In this document: positions 35,274 to 45,691 of the stretch, piece by piece
How the letters are laid out: the number at the start of each line of letters is the position of its first letter
How positions within the stretch are numbered: position 1 is the first letter of the stretch
Source: Patellaria atrata CBS 101060
Taxonomy: Eukaryota; Ascomycota; Dothideomycetes; Patellariales; Patellariaceae
NCBI GenBank assembly: GCA_010093705.1
Contig: MU006094.1
Coordinates: 1,339,550-1,403,549 of the forward strand
Direction: 5' to 3'
DNA: 64,000 bases
The notes under the pieces: model-generated
Database searches by the model: none
Told to the model about the DNA's origin: nothing
The model's input: only the letters and a program-made list of their open reading frames with translations
Position numbers and translations under genes: made by a program

Positions 35274-36304
35274 TCACAACGACTCAACGGGCTTCTCTTC
35301 GTCACTGACCGGCGGTATCCTCTCGTTCAAATAGTTCTCCAGGTCGTCGATCTCGTCAGGGTCCGCGGAATGTGGGAGGCCCCTGGTGATGGCGTCAATT
35401 CTATATACACCGAACACTCCACGAGACCTCAACTTACGGATACGTCTTGAAATCAACATTCCAACCCCAGTCCTTTAGCGTGTCTGCGGTTAACTTGCCC
35501 CACCTATACTGCACCACCTCGTCCTGGTCACCATGTCCCATGAATATCGGCGTCTCCTTGTTCGGATTGTCCTCCGGAACCATCTCCCTCATCTTGCCCT
35601 GTAACAGGAGGTAAGAACTCAGACCGAATATTCCCCCGAGCTTTTGGGGACAGGTTAAGCCAGATATGAGAGACATAGCGCCGCCTTGCGAGAAGCCGCC
35701 TACGACGATTCTTTCCGACGGGATGCCATTGGAGGTTTCTTGGGAAATGAGGGAGTGGAAGTACTCCCGGGATTTAAGGATCCCGACCTCATCTTCGCGG
35801 CGGTTGATATCTCCTAAGGACAACTGGAGGAATGGTAAATCAGATGGACGGGCGTGGAAATGTGAAGGGAGAGAAGAAGAAGAGAGGACGTACTATGTCA
35901 TACCAACCTGGCATCGACATGCCGCCATTCTAAGGTATATGTTAGTTTCGGCGCATAGGGAAAGGATATAAGGATAGAATTACCAGCGTGATGGGGATAG
36001 AAGGCGCATTGGGGAAGATGAACTTGACTTGTTCGAACTTCCCCCGTCGACGCCAATTCTCTGCTAACCATATCCTAGAGCCATAGTCTCAGTATAACTG
36101 TATTGTTGTTGCTTAAACCACAATGCGGGGTTTGGTGGACGCGAACCAACCGATTCCACTGTATGCGAAGTCAGCTTGAGCGATTGAGCGGAGGAGAGGA
36201 GGAATATAAGGCTGAATATATATATACCTGTCTCCCAAGCCATGCGCGACTATAACGGTGGCAGTATGCCTCTTGAGTGCAGGGACTACCAATGCTTTGG
36301 ACAT
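35274..36304 (-). CDS. APT1: Acyl-protein thioesterase 1
   Basis: Cytosolic alpha/beta-hydrolase that removes palmitate from proteins. Six exons, phase-consistent: 36304-36228, 36158-36141 (18 nt), 36074-35984, 35927-35892, 35823-35438, 35382-35274; predicted 238 aa, the usual length. Landmarks: ALKRHTATVIVAHGLGD (oxyanion strand), LAENWRRRGKFEQVKFIFPNAP, NGGMSMPGWYDI, nucleophile elbow GGFSQGGA, acid in GHGDQDEVV, and catalytic His in GLPHSADPDEIDDL. The 18-nt exon relies on a weak GTCCAC donor and yields GIGWFAIWLAENW, two residues longer than usual, so that junction is the least sure. An in-frame Met upstream (36412) would add a hydrophobic leader not typical of the family. Confidence 0.9.
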
Positions 36305-37028
36305 GTCGACAAGGGACGGAAGAAGGAAGGTGGGGACAAGAAAGGATTTATGAAGGATGGTATGGGTAGGGATAACAATAAAGAGATGCCAAGTGGAGTA
36401 ACAAAAAAGCAATTAAGAGTCCCAGTTGGGAAGATTAAGGGGTAGAGGAGGGGGTTGAGGGCTTAAAAGCAATTTAGTGGGGACATGTTTGGGGCGTTTN
36501 NNNNNNNNNNNNNNNNNNNNNNNNNNNNNNNNNNNNNNNNNNNNNNNNNNNNNNNNNNNNNNNNNNNNNNNNNNNNNNNNNNNNNNNNNNNNNNNNNNNT
36601 GGTACCGGGACGATGGGTGCGTTCTCGCCTGGTGATCGGTGCTTCTAATACAACTCCGAACGCTTGGGCCGACATGTCACAGACTAAAAGGGATCGTACT
36701 CTTTACTCCTAATGAGACGTCATGGATTGTGACTGATCTCTTCAACTTCATCCTCAATTCCTTCCTGCTCTCATCTTACTTCATCCCTCTTGAACTCTAA
36801 TCACAAATGCCAGAGCTTCTTTACTGGCTTTAAGCACTCTTTATAGTCATTTTGCTTGATATATTGATCATCTATTCCTCTTCTCGGCATTGCCACACTC
36901 AAGAATATTAATAGTGTTAACAACGATTCATCTACAGAGTCTTAGAGTTCAATTCGCCTTTCGAGGTATCCTTCTTAACATATCAATTATATTGCAGGCC
37001 TCTTTCCATCCCTAAGGCTACTTGCATA
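36305..37028. other. Intergenic with assembly gap
   Basis: Divergent promoter region of the thioesterase and the DNA glycosylase; the gap is listed separately. The 3' half is C/T-rich as expected for the glycosylase leader. Confidence 0.5.
36500..36599. other. Assembly gap (100 N)
   Basis: Exactly 100 unknown bases, a conventional placeholder, so true gap size is unknown. Open frames crossing it are artefacts. Confidence 0.99.
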
Positions 37029-38660
37029 ATGCCTCGAGTCACACGTTCTACAGCTACTATAGCTAAACAAGATGCTCCAAACCCACAATCCCTTTCAAGT
37101 CCGCCTACGAAACCTTCACCTGTCAAACGGGAGGTCAAGGGTAATGGACGTACTTCTAAATTACCGTCTAGAGCGAAGAAAGAGAGTCCCATAGTTCCAC
37201 CTAAAAACGAACCCATCACACCTGCTAGCACTCGTAAGAGGAAAAGACCAACTCCCGCTGTGAAGGACGAAGAGGATAACGAGCTTCCTCACAATTTAGG
37301 AACGCTTCCTGAATCTGAGGCTCCGGGTGACGATCGGCAAGGATCTACACCAAACAGCAAACGCGCATGTAAGGTGCAGAAACAGATCAAGAGTGTAAAT
37401 GGAGACTCTGCTATAGACTCGAATAATGCCAGTACTTCCCCATCGAAAAAGGGAAAGAATACCAAAAAGTCAACCTCAAACCCTGCCGGTCAGGATCCTT
37501 TCCCGGACTGGCCACATCCTACTCCTGAAGAATGCTACGAGGTTACCCGTCTCTTGTCCAGTATCCACGGAGAAGTTAAAATACCCAAAGAGCTTCCAAC
37601 CCCATCTTTGACCGTCTCCGGCTGTGGAGAAGTCCCTTCTGTTCTGGATGCTCTTATTCGTACCCTTCTAAGCGCTGCAACAACTGCTAAAAACTCCTCT
37701 CGTGCATTCCGAGGCCTTGCAGATCGCTTTGGAATTCTTCAAAGCGGAATAGGCAAAGGAAGCGTCGATTGGGACGCTGTGCGCCGAGCTGAGACTAAAG
37801 ATATCTTCGAGGCCATCAAATGCGGTGGCCTGGCAGATACCAAAAGTAAACGCATCAAAGCTCTTCTGCAGCGCGTGTACGAAGAAAATCAAGCCCGTCG
37901 CGATGCTCTTATCTCGTCAAGCGGAACTCAAGACCCTACAAAAGCACCAGCCGGCGCCGAAAACGAGTCTCCTGAGTCCAAGGATGTCGAAATCGCGCGC
38001 GCGGATCAAAATATTATATCTCTGGACCACATTCACTCACTCTCCACCTCTGAAGCTATCACCACACTGACAAAATATGACGGCATTGGTATTAAAACCG
38101 CATCCTGCGTCGCGCTCTTCTGTCTCCAACGCCCAAGCTTTGCGGTTGATACGCACATCTTCCGCATCTGCAAATGGCTCGGCTGGGTGCCGGAGAAGGC
38201 GAATAGGGAGACGACGCACTTTCATTGCGATGTTAGAATCCCGGATGAGCTGAAGTATCCTCTGCATTCGTTGTTCATCACGCATGGGAGGCTGTGCCCG
38301 AGATGTCGTGCTATCACTGGGGAGGGGAGCGCAGGATGGGATGAGGGATGTGTTATCGAGCATTTGGTGAAGAGGAGTGGGGTTAGGAAAGGCGGTGTGG
38401 AGGGTGAGAGTCCGAGTAAGAAAGCTAGGGTCGCGAGGACACCAAAGAAGCAAAAGGGAAAGGGAAATGTTAAGCATGAGGGGGGGAGTGGCTCTCAACT
38501 TAGCGAGGAAGGGGTTTCTGATGACGCCCAGACTCCAGTCAGAAAGGTTAGGCCTTCGAGGACGCCGAGGAAGAAGGCCTTACAGGTTGAGGTCGATGAG
38601 CAAGGCAGTGAATCTGAGTTGACAGAGCTTGAGGACTCTGATGACGACTTCAAGGATTAA
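37029..38660 (+). CDS. HhH-GPD family DNA glycosylase
   Basis: Base-excision repair glycosylase of the endonuclease III fold, probably nuclear. Single exon, 543 aa. A Lys/Pro/Ser-rich disordered N-terminus of about 155 residues with nuclear-signal-like TRKRKRPTP; catalytic core about 158-450: LDALIRTLLSAATTAKNSSRAF, then a long insert (LISSSG to ADQNI), then the helix-hairpin-helix LTKYDGIGIKTASCVALFCL with the Lys expected of a bifunctional enzyme, and the catalytic Asp in FAVDTHIFRICKWLG. Then HSLFITHGRLCPRC, which has only part of the Cys spacing of a 4Fe-4S loop. The C-terminus is basic and Ser-rich. Compared with Nth-type enzymes it is long, and it is not clearly Nth1; it fits the less studied fungal HhH-GPD proteins. 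Confidence 0.9.
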   Translation: MPRVTRSTATIAKQDAPNPQSLSSPPTKPSPVKREVKGNGRTSKLPSRAKKESPIVPPKNEPITPASTRKRKRPTPAVKDEEDNELPHNLGTLPESEAPGDDRQGSTPNSKRACKVQKQIKSVNGDSAIDSNNASTSPSKKGKNTKKSTSNPAGQDPFPDWPHPTPEECYEVTRLLSSIHGEVKIPKELPTPSLTVSGCGEVPSVLDALIRTLLSAATTAKNSSRAFRGLADRFGILQSGIGKGSVDWDAVRRAETKDIFEAIKCGGLADTKSKRIKALLQRVYEENQARRDALISSSGTQDPTKAPAGAENESPESKDVEIARADQNIISLDHIHSLSTSEAITTLTKYDGIGIKTASCVALFCLQRPSFAVDTHIFRICKWLGWVPEKANRETTHFHCDVRIPDELKYPLHSLFITHGRLCPRCRAITGEGSAGWDEGCVIEHLVKRSGVRKGGVEGESPSKKARVARTPKKQKGKGNVKHEGGSGSQLSEEGVSDDAQTPVRKVRPSRTPRKKALQVEVDEQGSESELTELEDSDDDFKD

Positions 38661-40425
38661 AAGGTTGGGAGTGGGTGGTTTCTAGGGCTGATGGACTTTC
38701 TATCGTCTACATAACAATTAATATCAATTACATTTATTATAGGTATATTGCTTACGCCTTCCACGGCCTCATCCTAATGTATTATCCTACCCCCATTACG
38801 GACTCGACCATCACCATCCAACCAACCAACGGGCACCATCCACAGCCCTCGCAGACCATTACCCTTAAAGTCATCATATTCAAGAGTGTACTAATATATT
38901 TTGTTTTTTTTTTTTGTTTTTTTTTTTTTTTGCACATTTCCTTTCATAACCCCAGCGCTGAGAAGACGTGATAATGAATCTCCATCCTCCTTGGGATACA
39001 AAAGACCTGCCACCAATTTCACGGTTTTGGGGAGTCTTTACATCTCTAACTGCGTCTAACATCGAGCACTAAGCTCACATAAGAGATAGATATCCCTTTC
39101 TGCGAGATATCTCCAACGTACCGCTTGCGGTGTTGAAGTGTACTCGTCTAGTTGATCCTTTGTATCCGTGACATAGAGATGGACCAATGGAAGCGATGGA
39201 GTGAGACCGTGATGGATCTAAACTGCAACAAGGTTCCAACCCGACGTTCAGGCGCGGGATCCTACCGAATCTTCTTACTATCGATAATGTTTCGCGTGAT
39301 ATGTTCTGGTTCCGCTAACCTGGCAGATCCATCAACATATGTACGAGCACCTTGATTCCTACGTGTTGAGGTCTTTGGGTATGGCGGCGTCCGATCGATA
39401 TCTCGGCCGTATGATAGAGGTGTGAAGAACATCCTGGGGCGTTGAAGAGATTGGCGTCGTTCGGATTTGTTGCTATAGCTAGCCCGCCGGGGACTCCCGT
39501 TCCGATCTCACCGTACAACTTCATCGGTACGCAGTTGGACGCGGGAGTATAGGGAGGTAAGTAAAGCTCGGTATACCTATGTGCGTTCCAAATCGGGATC
39601 CTGGCTCGGAATTGGGGTCAATCGCTTGCAATACATGGAGGGCGTCGTGGATCAGTCTGAAGTAACTTGCTGGATGTGGTGTTTAGACGAAGTCTAGGCT
39701 TCACCTGAGTTAGTCACCATTCTTATCTTGCTCGTTTCGGAATGCTCTGGTCGTGATATACTAAGTGAATGCTATGTCTGCTTCCGGATGAACAGCAAGA
39801 CTTCTGCGTGCAAGGCCTTCTATACACCTTCTATATAATATCCCTTTATGCATAAAATCGCTGAACCCCAGATCGAGATACTCTCCGAGTTATACCAGTA
39901 TTACCATCACTGGACGCGGTTATCTGCATTGTCCCGAGATGATGATGCGGTTAAATATTACTCCTCACAAGCCGCCATCACTAAAGTCTGGCAGACTCTC
40001 TATGAGTTTATTTCCCCTCCGGTCCAATAGCGATCCCCGTAATCGGGAGAATGAACTTCATGGCCGACGTGTATCTCGTGACGGTAAAACTTCCATTCTA
40101 TGATCTCATTTGCCTACTCTCCGTCACCGCATCTTCACAATGTCTTCACCCATATCCAACATTCCCCGGGCGGCGCTCCCCCCCTTCCCCCCCCCTTCCC
40201 TCTTGGGTACATTGTTCCTTCACACACTCAAGGCCCATGTTTCGGGAAAACATTGGTTGTAAACAAGTCTTCCTCGACCTTAGGACAAGTATAAATCTCA
40301 GCGGCGTGCCTTTTCTTTCCTGCCTTTTTCCATCAATTTCATCCCCAAAAAGCCCCAAATCAGAAACCTATCAAACCGAACACAACCACACTGAAAACAT
40401 CCACGACATCACCGAACCGGGGAAG
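38661..40425. other. Intergenic
   Basis: 1.8 kb with the 3' UTR of the glycosylase, a poly-T tract and the promoter/leader of the next gene (C-rich at about 40165-40205). The open frame 40051-40425 is continuous with the next gene but C/T-rich and poorly protein-like, so it is read as leader. Confidence 0.5.
38898..38931. repeat. Poly-T tract
   Basis: T-rich run interrupted by two G residues. Could be a simple repeat or the 3' tail of a lost retroposed copy; no flanking direct repeat was identified. Confidence 0.7.
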
Positions 40426-41292
40426 ATGGATCTACCCCGAGGTCACCTCGGGAAGCAACGACGCGACAATAACTCCGAAACCAACCCCTTCACGGTCCTG
40501 CCTGACGAAAATGACACCAAGAAGCGCATCAACAATGATGGCGGAAACCAACGCGCGAGCACTCTCCCAAGCGGAACTCAACCCGACCGTCCCATCACCA
40601 GCAAGGACGACCCATACGAGATCATCCCGTCAACGAGCCCGCGCTACTCCGCATTAAGTGCAGCAGCCCGCTCTCAAGCTCTCGGCTTCGGTGGCGCATC
40701 CATCTCGCCTTCCAAGAAGAACGGTTACGGAGTCAGGGCCCGCCGTTGGTCTCCAGGCAACGAGAACGAAGAAGGCGTCAACGCGGACGAATGGGTCGAG
40801 GTTGTCCCCAAGCGCGTTCGTGTGGATCCGCATGGTTGGGCGATGGCGCGGACGCAAAACGCGAACGAGCTCGAGATCGCGAAGACGCAGATTTCGGACA
40901 AGAGCAGGGAGATGGCGGAGGCGTGGGAGGAGTCGTACGAGGAGGTGTCCCGCGACGAGCCGGTGGCTGCTATGGGTGCTAAGGTGTCGCATGTACCTAG
41001 TACCACGGATGAGGGCTTTGATGCCGAGAATTGGAAGCGCCAGAAGAGGCAGCGTCAGCGAGAACGGAAGAAGGTTGAGAGACAAGCTGCAAAGGAGCCG
41101 GTCAAGCCTATCAAGGAGGCTGAGGATTGGGTTAAGCGTATGACTGGAGAGTACCCCAAGACGAAGAGTGAATCGCTTGAGAGTGACGATGGGAAGAAGA
41201 CGGAAGGGGAGACCGACAATGTTGGTGAGTGGAAGGGATGGAAGGAGTGGCTGACGAAAGGTTTGAGCTTGTCAAAAGTGAGCGGAGTGTGA
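40426..41292 (+). CDS. Charged protein of unknown function
   Basis: Single exon; start chosen at MDLPRGHLGKQRRDN (288 aa) because the upstream in-frame extension to 40051 looks like leader. Hydrophilic, with a Pro/Ser-rich first half (TSPRYSALSAAARSQALGFG; VRARRWSPG), a middle segment VNADEWVEVVPKRVRVDPHGWAMAR, a strongly basic helix (ENWKRQKRQRQRERKKVERQ), and an acidic tail closing with EWKGWKEWLTKGLSLS. No known domain recognised. GC-rich, codon-biased third positions support real coding. Confidence 0.7.
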   Translation: MDLPRGHLGKQRRDNNSETNPFTVLPDENDTKKRINNDGGNQRASTLPSGTQPDRPITSKDDPYEIIPSTSPRYSALSAAARSQALGFGGASISPSKKNGYGVRARRWSPGNENEEGVNADEWVEVVPKRVRVDPHGWAMARTQNANELEIAKTQISDKSREMAEAWEESYEEVSRDEPVAAMGAKVSHVPSTTDEGFDAENWKRQKRQRQRERKKVERQAAKEPVKPIKEAEDWVKRMTGEYPKTKSESLESDDGKKTEGETDNVGEWKGWKEWLTKGLSLSKVSGV

Positions 41293-43187
41293 TGATGAGA
41301 GCGGTTGATGAATCATATTGATTATCTGGAGAGTGCGAGCTCTCTTGGATACAATATTGTGACCTTGGTGTTGCGACTAACAGTATGAGATAAAATTAAG
41401 CAAGGCGTTCTGGGCCGCCTGTCCTATTCTAGTTAGTACTGAAATGAAAAAAAGGTTCACCATGATATAGCTTAACACGGGAACGATAAAATGTATTTGA
41501 ACCCTTCCCCTACCGTGATATTTCCCGGCGTACTGGACGATCGTTTTGAATATGGTTTCAGGCTTTTCTGGATTGTGGAGTGACGTGTCTGAAAATTGCT
41601 CCATTACACTTAAGACTAGATTGTACAGATGACAACGGTTAAATGAGATTGGAGGAATAACAGTCCGCCAGTACTTGTTTCGTAAGTGTATAGAGGCCAA
41701 GGGGATTGTCCTATACATGGGAAGGGACACGGCCGGCCGGCTAGGACAATCCCGACATCTTCAAGTTTTGTCGAGGGTCTATTGTATGATTAGTCCAGTT
41801 CATCAAAATGTCGGCATTATACACATACTTTATTACTAGAGGCTCTACCTTTTGTTTGAAAATCTCAGGGCATTAGGTTGTACTCATGTTGGCGAGAACC
41901 CTTGAGTTGTCAGAACATGCGGATACCACCACACCCAAACGCAAACCCATCCCATACTCTATCGTCACCTCAAAAACAAATCGTAAACCAGTACTCCGTT
42001 TAAGGATTAGTTTGAAGTGACCTTCCTCTCGCCCGCGGTAAAGGGGCAGGAGAGATTGAAAGAGGACTCATATAGGGAAGACGCTCGAGTTACCTTATAT
42101 TAGTTGCTAGTTCAAGAGTTTAATGCGCAACTCTGCATACTAAACGGCGACAATTCATCTAAGGAGTCCCAAACTTCTATAGTAGGAAGGGCTTAGGGCC
42201 GTAATTTGGGCCGTAGAGGGAGTAGTTACCATATCATTTTCATTACACGAGTAGACCCTGCCGGCCATATCATTGGTTACAAAGCCATTTACTCCCTTGC
42301 GATTGCTTTCGGTTTCGAGCTCTTTATCCGTCGGACTCCATTGGTGCTTGGTGAGGGAGTGGAGCTTCAGAGAAGAATAAAAGTTTTCTTCAGACTCGGA
42401 GATAGAAAACGTTGTCAAAATTTCATCGATCAAGGGAAAAAGACGTCTTGATATTAAGCCTTCCTAGGTAGATAGACTAGCCAGATAATGAAAACTGGAC
42501 CATGCGCGTTCAAAGGAAGGTCACACCAGTAGCTTTCGATTGTCCCGACAGATCAACGGATCTCTTGGACAGTCTCCCTTTTCGAGACTCCATATTCAAC
42601 TATTGCTCTGCGCTTAAACCGCCTTTGGCCTTGAATACGTAGAGTGTACAAGATGGCTCTGCTGTACAGATGGACCAGAGAGTACGGAGTACGGAACCAT
42701 TGGAGAGTACAGAATAATTAAAATTCCATGGAAAAAATGCATCGTACCAAGTGATTTGCTGGTATAGCTGATTGCACTGTACGATATGATGGACCCGTGC
42801 AAAATGACTGAAAGGTACAAAAGATTACACGATATACTGCTAACGGTTGACAGAATTAGATGTACTTGAACGACTTGAACATTGAGATTCATATTTCCAA
42901 TCATAAAATCTTTCGCCGGGTAAAGCGCGTACTTCGCTACTCTAGAGATATGATGTCGTCCTGGGGGATATTGGGGGTTTCTACGACGGTTACCTTCACA
43001 GTACGGAGCAGAAGAACTTCAACGATTAAAGTTAAGAGAAGTGGTTGAGATGGGAAGGTGAAGCATGATTACGGATACTGTGAAGATGAGGTTAGAAGTT
43101 GGAAGGACTGGAGGAGTTAGTGGGATGCATGTGAGGATGTCATATAACTGGAGGAAATTGAAAATTTGATGGAAGTCTTCATGGCGT

Positions 43188-43252
43188 GATGCGATGTCCT
43201 GATGCGATGTCCTGATGCGATGTCCTGATGCGATGTCCCGATGCGATGTCCT
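43188..43252. repeat. 13-bp tandem repeat, 5 copies
   Basis: Five head-to-tail copies of GATGCGATGTCCT, the fourth with a final C. Near-perfect, hence young. Not CRISPR-like: no spacers. Confidence 0.95.
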
Positions 43253-43520
43253 GTATACGGTTTAGCTTGGCGGTTGCGAAACGAGGGTGGCGTGCGTCAG
43301 GTTCACGTCGAAGTCAACATCCAGACGCCACAATGTACGTCATGAAACCTGAGCTTTGCCGGTGTTCCAGCCACACAGATTTTCCGATCATCGCTTGGGA
43401 TTGCCGGAATGTCACTCATACAAAAGCGGTCCAGCCACAGACTTGGAACCCTTTCTGTGTCGATCACCTTATCTTGTGATAGACGAAGCGACAAACGAGA
43501 CGGGAAAACGGCAAGCATCG

Positions 43521-43712
43521 GTGCAGAAAGTGCAGAAAGTGCAGAAAATGCAGAAAGGGCAAAAATTGCAGAAAGGGCAGGAAGGGCAGAAAGAAAGGGC
43601 AGAAAGGGCAGAGAGGGCAGAAAGAAAGGGCAGAAAGGGCAGAAAGGGGAGAAAGGGCAGAAAGGGCAGAAAGAAAGGGCAGAAAGGGCAGAAAGAAAGG
43701 GCAGAAAGTGCA
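43521..43712. repeat. 9-bp purine-rich minisatellite (GCAGAAAGG)
   Basis: About twenty units of GCAGAAAGG or GCAGAAAGT with some 13-bp AAAGGGCAGAAAG variants. One strand is nearly all purine. Unit length is a multiple of three, so frames on both strands stay open. Confidence 0.93.
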
Positions 43713-43864
43713 AGAGAGTGGAGGAAGACAACGCGTCTTCTGAAAGATCCCGTGATTTTAGGAAACAAGCTTGTGGCGCCAAAATCTCCCTTCCGCGCTA
43801 ACTCGGCGTTGACAAGTGATGGCCAACTGTAAGCCTTGGCCGCATTCGGACCAAAGCGTTTCAA

Positions 43865-43904
43865 GACTTCCCTGTTGGAGACTTCCCTGTTGGAGGCTTC
43901 TCTG
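43865..43904. repeat. 15-bp tandem repeat, about 2.5 copies
   Basis: Direct repeats of ACTTCCCTGTTGGAG, the third partial and diverged. Confidence 0.85.
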
Positions 43905-44176
43905 TCATCATCACCGTCGTCCATCGAAGATTGTTGGACAGGCCAAGGACAAGCAGTTTGAAAGGATGCGAATTTCGGTTGTCAACGGTACGAGGGGATG
44001 CCCCGTTTTAGCCTGATCGGGATGCGTAGATTTGATATTATGAGATGAAGGTGAGCTCATGATTGGGTCGTTTCCAGTGTAGGTGTGGCTGGCCCTGGTG
44101 ACTGAACTTGGCAGACTTGGAATGCCCTGGAAATTGGTATGACGTCGGCTTTTGTTTGGCGCGTGTGACTGAGCGA

Positions 44177-44185
44177 TATAATAAG
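44177..44185 (+). promoter_or_regulatory. Possible TATA box of the 66-aa microprotein gene
   Basis: TATAATAAG 168 bases before the start codon, followed by C/T- and CA-rich leader. Position is plausible; there is no transcript evidence. Confidence 0.35.
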
Positions 44186-44352
44186 GGACGTTGCATTCCA
44201 TATAAGATGATTCCTCTCTCTCTTTCCTCAATTCATCACACAATCATCAAAACACACACATCTCAAGCTTCAATAAGCACCCGACCAATTTGAACAATAG
44301 ATATCCATCATCACACCTAAAGACAAAATCCTCAATCAACACACCAGAAACA

Positions 44353-44607
44353 ATGGGTGCCGTCGTCTCTTGCGTAAGTCCTTTCGTTTCCCCTCCTCAA
44401 CAACCTCAGCACTAACACCATCTGAAGATCCGTGCAATCTTCCAATCCATAGGCTCTTGCCTTATGGCCATCGTTAATGCCATTGGAGCTGTTTTCCATG
44501 CTATCATCAACGGCTTCGTATCGGTATTCGATATCATAATCTCCTGCTTGACCTGCGGACGTTCCGGACGTCGTCGCACCCGGACAAGAACGCGGGCGAC
44601 TGTCTAA
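44353..44607 (+). CDS. Conserved 66-aa fungal microprotein with acylation-type N-terminus
   Basis: Too short for usual ORF cut-offs. Exons 44353-44373 (MGAVVSC) and 44428-44607, 54-nt intron with GTAAGT donor and CACTAAC branch site; 66 aa. The start follows a clean ACAATGG context. MGAVVSC fits the N-myristoylation consensus (Gly2, Ser6) with Cys7 as palmitoylation candidate. A hydrophobic, amphipathic middle follows (IRAIFQSIGSCLMAIVNAIG, then AVFHAIINGFVSVFDIII), then SCLTCGRSGRRRTRTRATV, a basic tail. I recall close relatives throughout Pezizomycotina with the same first exon; no function is established that I know of. Probably a small membrane-bound peptide. Confidence 0.88.
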
Positions 44608-45691
44608 ATAACTTCCTCGCGAGAGAGAGAGAGAGAGAGTTACGAGGGGAAGGATGCTTGAGTTTTACGGAAGGGACCTCTCTATTTGCTCCATCGTCGA
44701 CCAAATGATCATGACTACTATTGCAATCATCTCAATCAACAATCGTACGCGACGGTAGACTGCATTACGATGTTCCGGACCCTCTCCGTTGGCTTTATCA
44801 CCACTTTCTCCGCCGTTTCTCGCCTCAATCTGTCAGGGTCCTTCTTGACGGCATACCAGTGCTTCATCATTATACACCGAAACCCGACTCACCAGAAATT
44901 CTCTACTACTTTATTATGCAAGGAGGATAGGACAGCATGGATGGCTCTCAGATACCCCTCTTCTGCTTTGCGTTTTGTTTCTTTTTTCTTTTTTTTTTTT
45001 TTCTTTTTATCGAGCATGCGTCATGAATTGTACTGGTTAATGGTAGCAAACTGAATGGATCAAACGGTTCAGAATCTTCAGATTCTCTTTCGGACATTCC
45101 GCTATAAATATGTGAGCACGTGATTTCGCGAGATGGTGCACCACCAACACATCACCGACACGCTTCCCTACTTTGTGCAACACCACCCACCTCTATGTTA
45201 CGACTTGCTCACCTCAACTTTCCCCCTGCCAGCACTCTTCGACACCAAATCACCAGCAGCTAAAACCGGTGGATCAAGAGTGATTTTGACTGTAAGTTTC
45301 AACAGCCTCGTCTCTAGAACTTCACTAACAACAACAGCAGCAAAATCCATACATCTCATCCCCCTCCCCTCCCCCAACCCACGTGGTTCAACAAAATAAT
45401 TGATACACCACAATGCACACTCCTTGTGACCCTCGCCCTCACCAAAATCAACCAACTTTACAACAGTCGGTGATTTCGTGTCTCGATAGGTTTGCGACCA
45501 GGTAACGGTTCAAAAATCTGAAAGCTAGATAGTATAGAGTATTAAGTAGCCCTACCTTTTGTCCCGGAAAGATATTTATTTAACATTGTGTCGTTGCAAA
45601 ATTTATCATACCTCGAATATCGTCGGATTTTGGCTATACGCGTCAATCTTGTGAACGACGTGTTCCCTCACCTAAAGCCAATGCCCCCATA
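44608..45691. other. Intergenic
   Basis: Holds a GA microsatellite, a T-rich tract near 44979-45010 and a C/T-rich stretch (45130-45390). Open frames 44686-45054 and 45133-45399 unsupported. Confidence 0.45.
44621..44639. repeat. GA dinucleotide microsatellite
   Basis: About nine GA units just after the microprotein stop codon, in its 3' UTR. Confidence 0.9.

Larger units (their letters stand above)
41293..44352. other. Repeat-rich intergenic stretch
   Basis: 3 kb without a supported gene; holds three tandem-repeat arrays (listed) between 43188 and 43904. Long open frames on both strands at 43303-43924 are by-products of the purine-rich minisatellite. Confidence 0.5.

Noticed and set aside
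36463-36712. Open frames across the first N run
   Set aside because: They exist only because N codons contain no stops.
38898-38931. Poly-T as the tail of a retroposed element
   Set aside because: No target-site duplication or element body found beside it.
40051-40425. N-terminal extension of the charged protein
   Set aside because: In frame, but C/T-rich like a leader and not protein-like; the Met at 40426 is preferred.
43188-43252. Possible CRISPR-like array
   Set aside because: Units are directly adjacent with no spacers; it is a plain tandem repeat in a fungal genome.
43303-43924. Open frames of 130-159 codons on both strands
   Set aside because: Produced by the 9-bp purine-rich minisatellite, whose unit length keeps every frame open.
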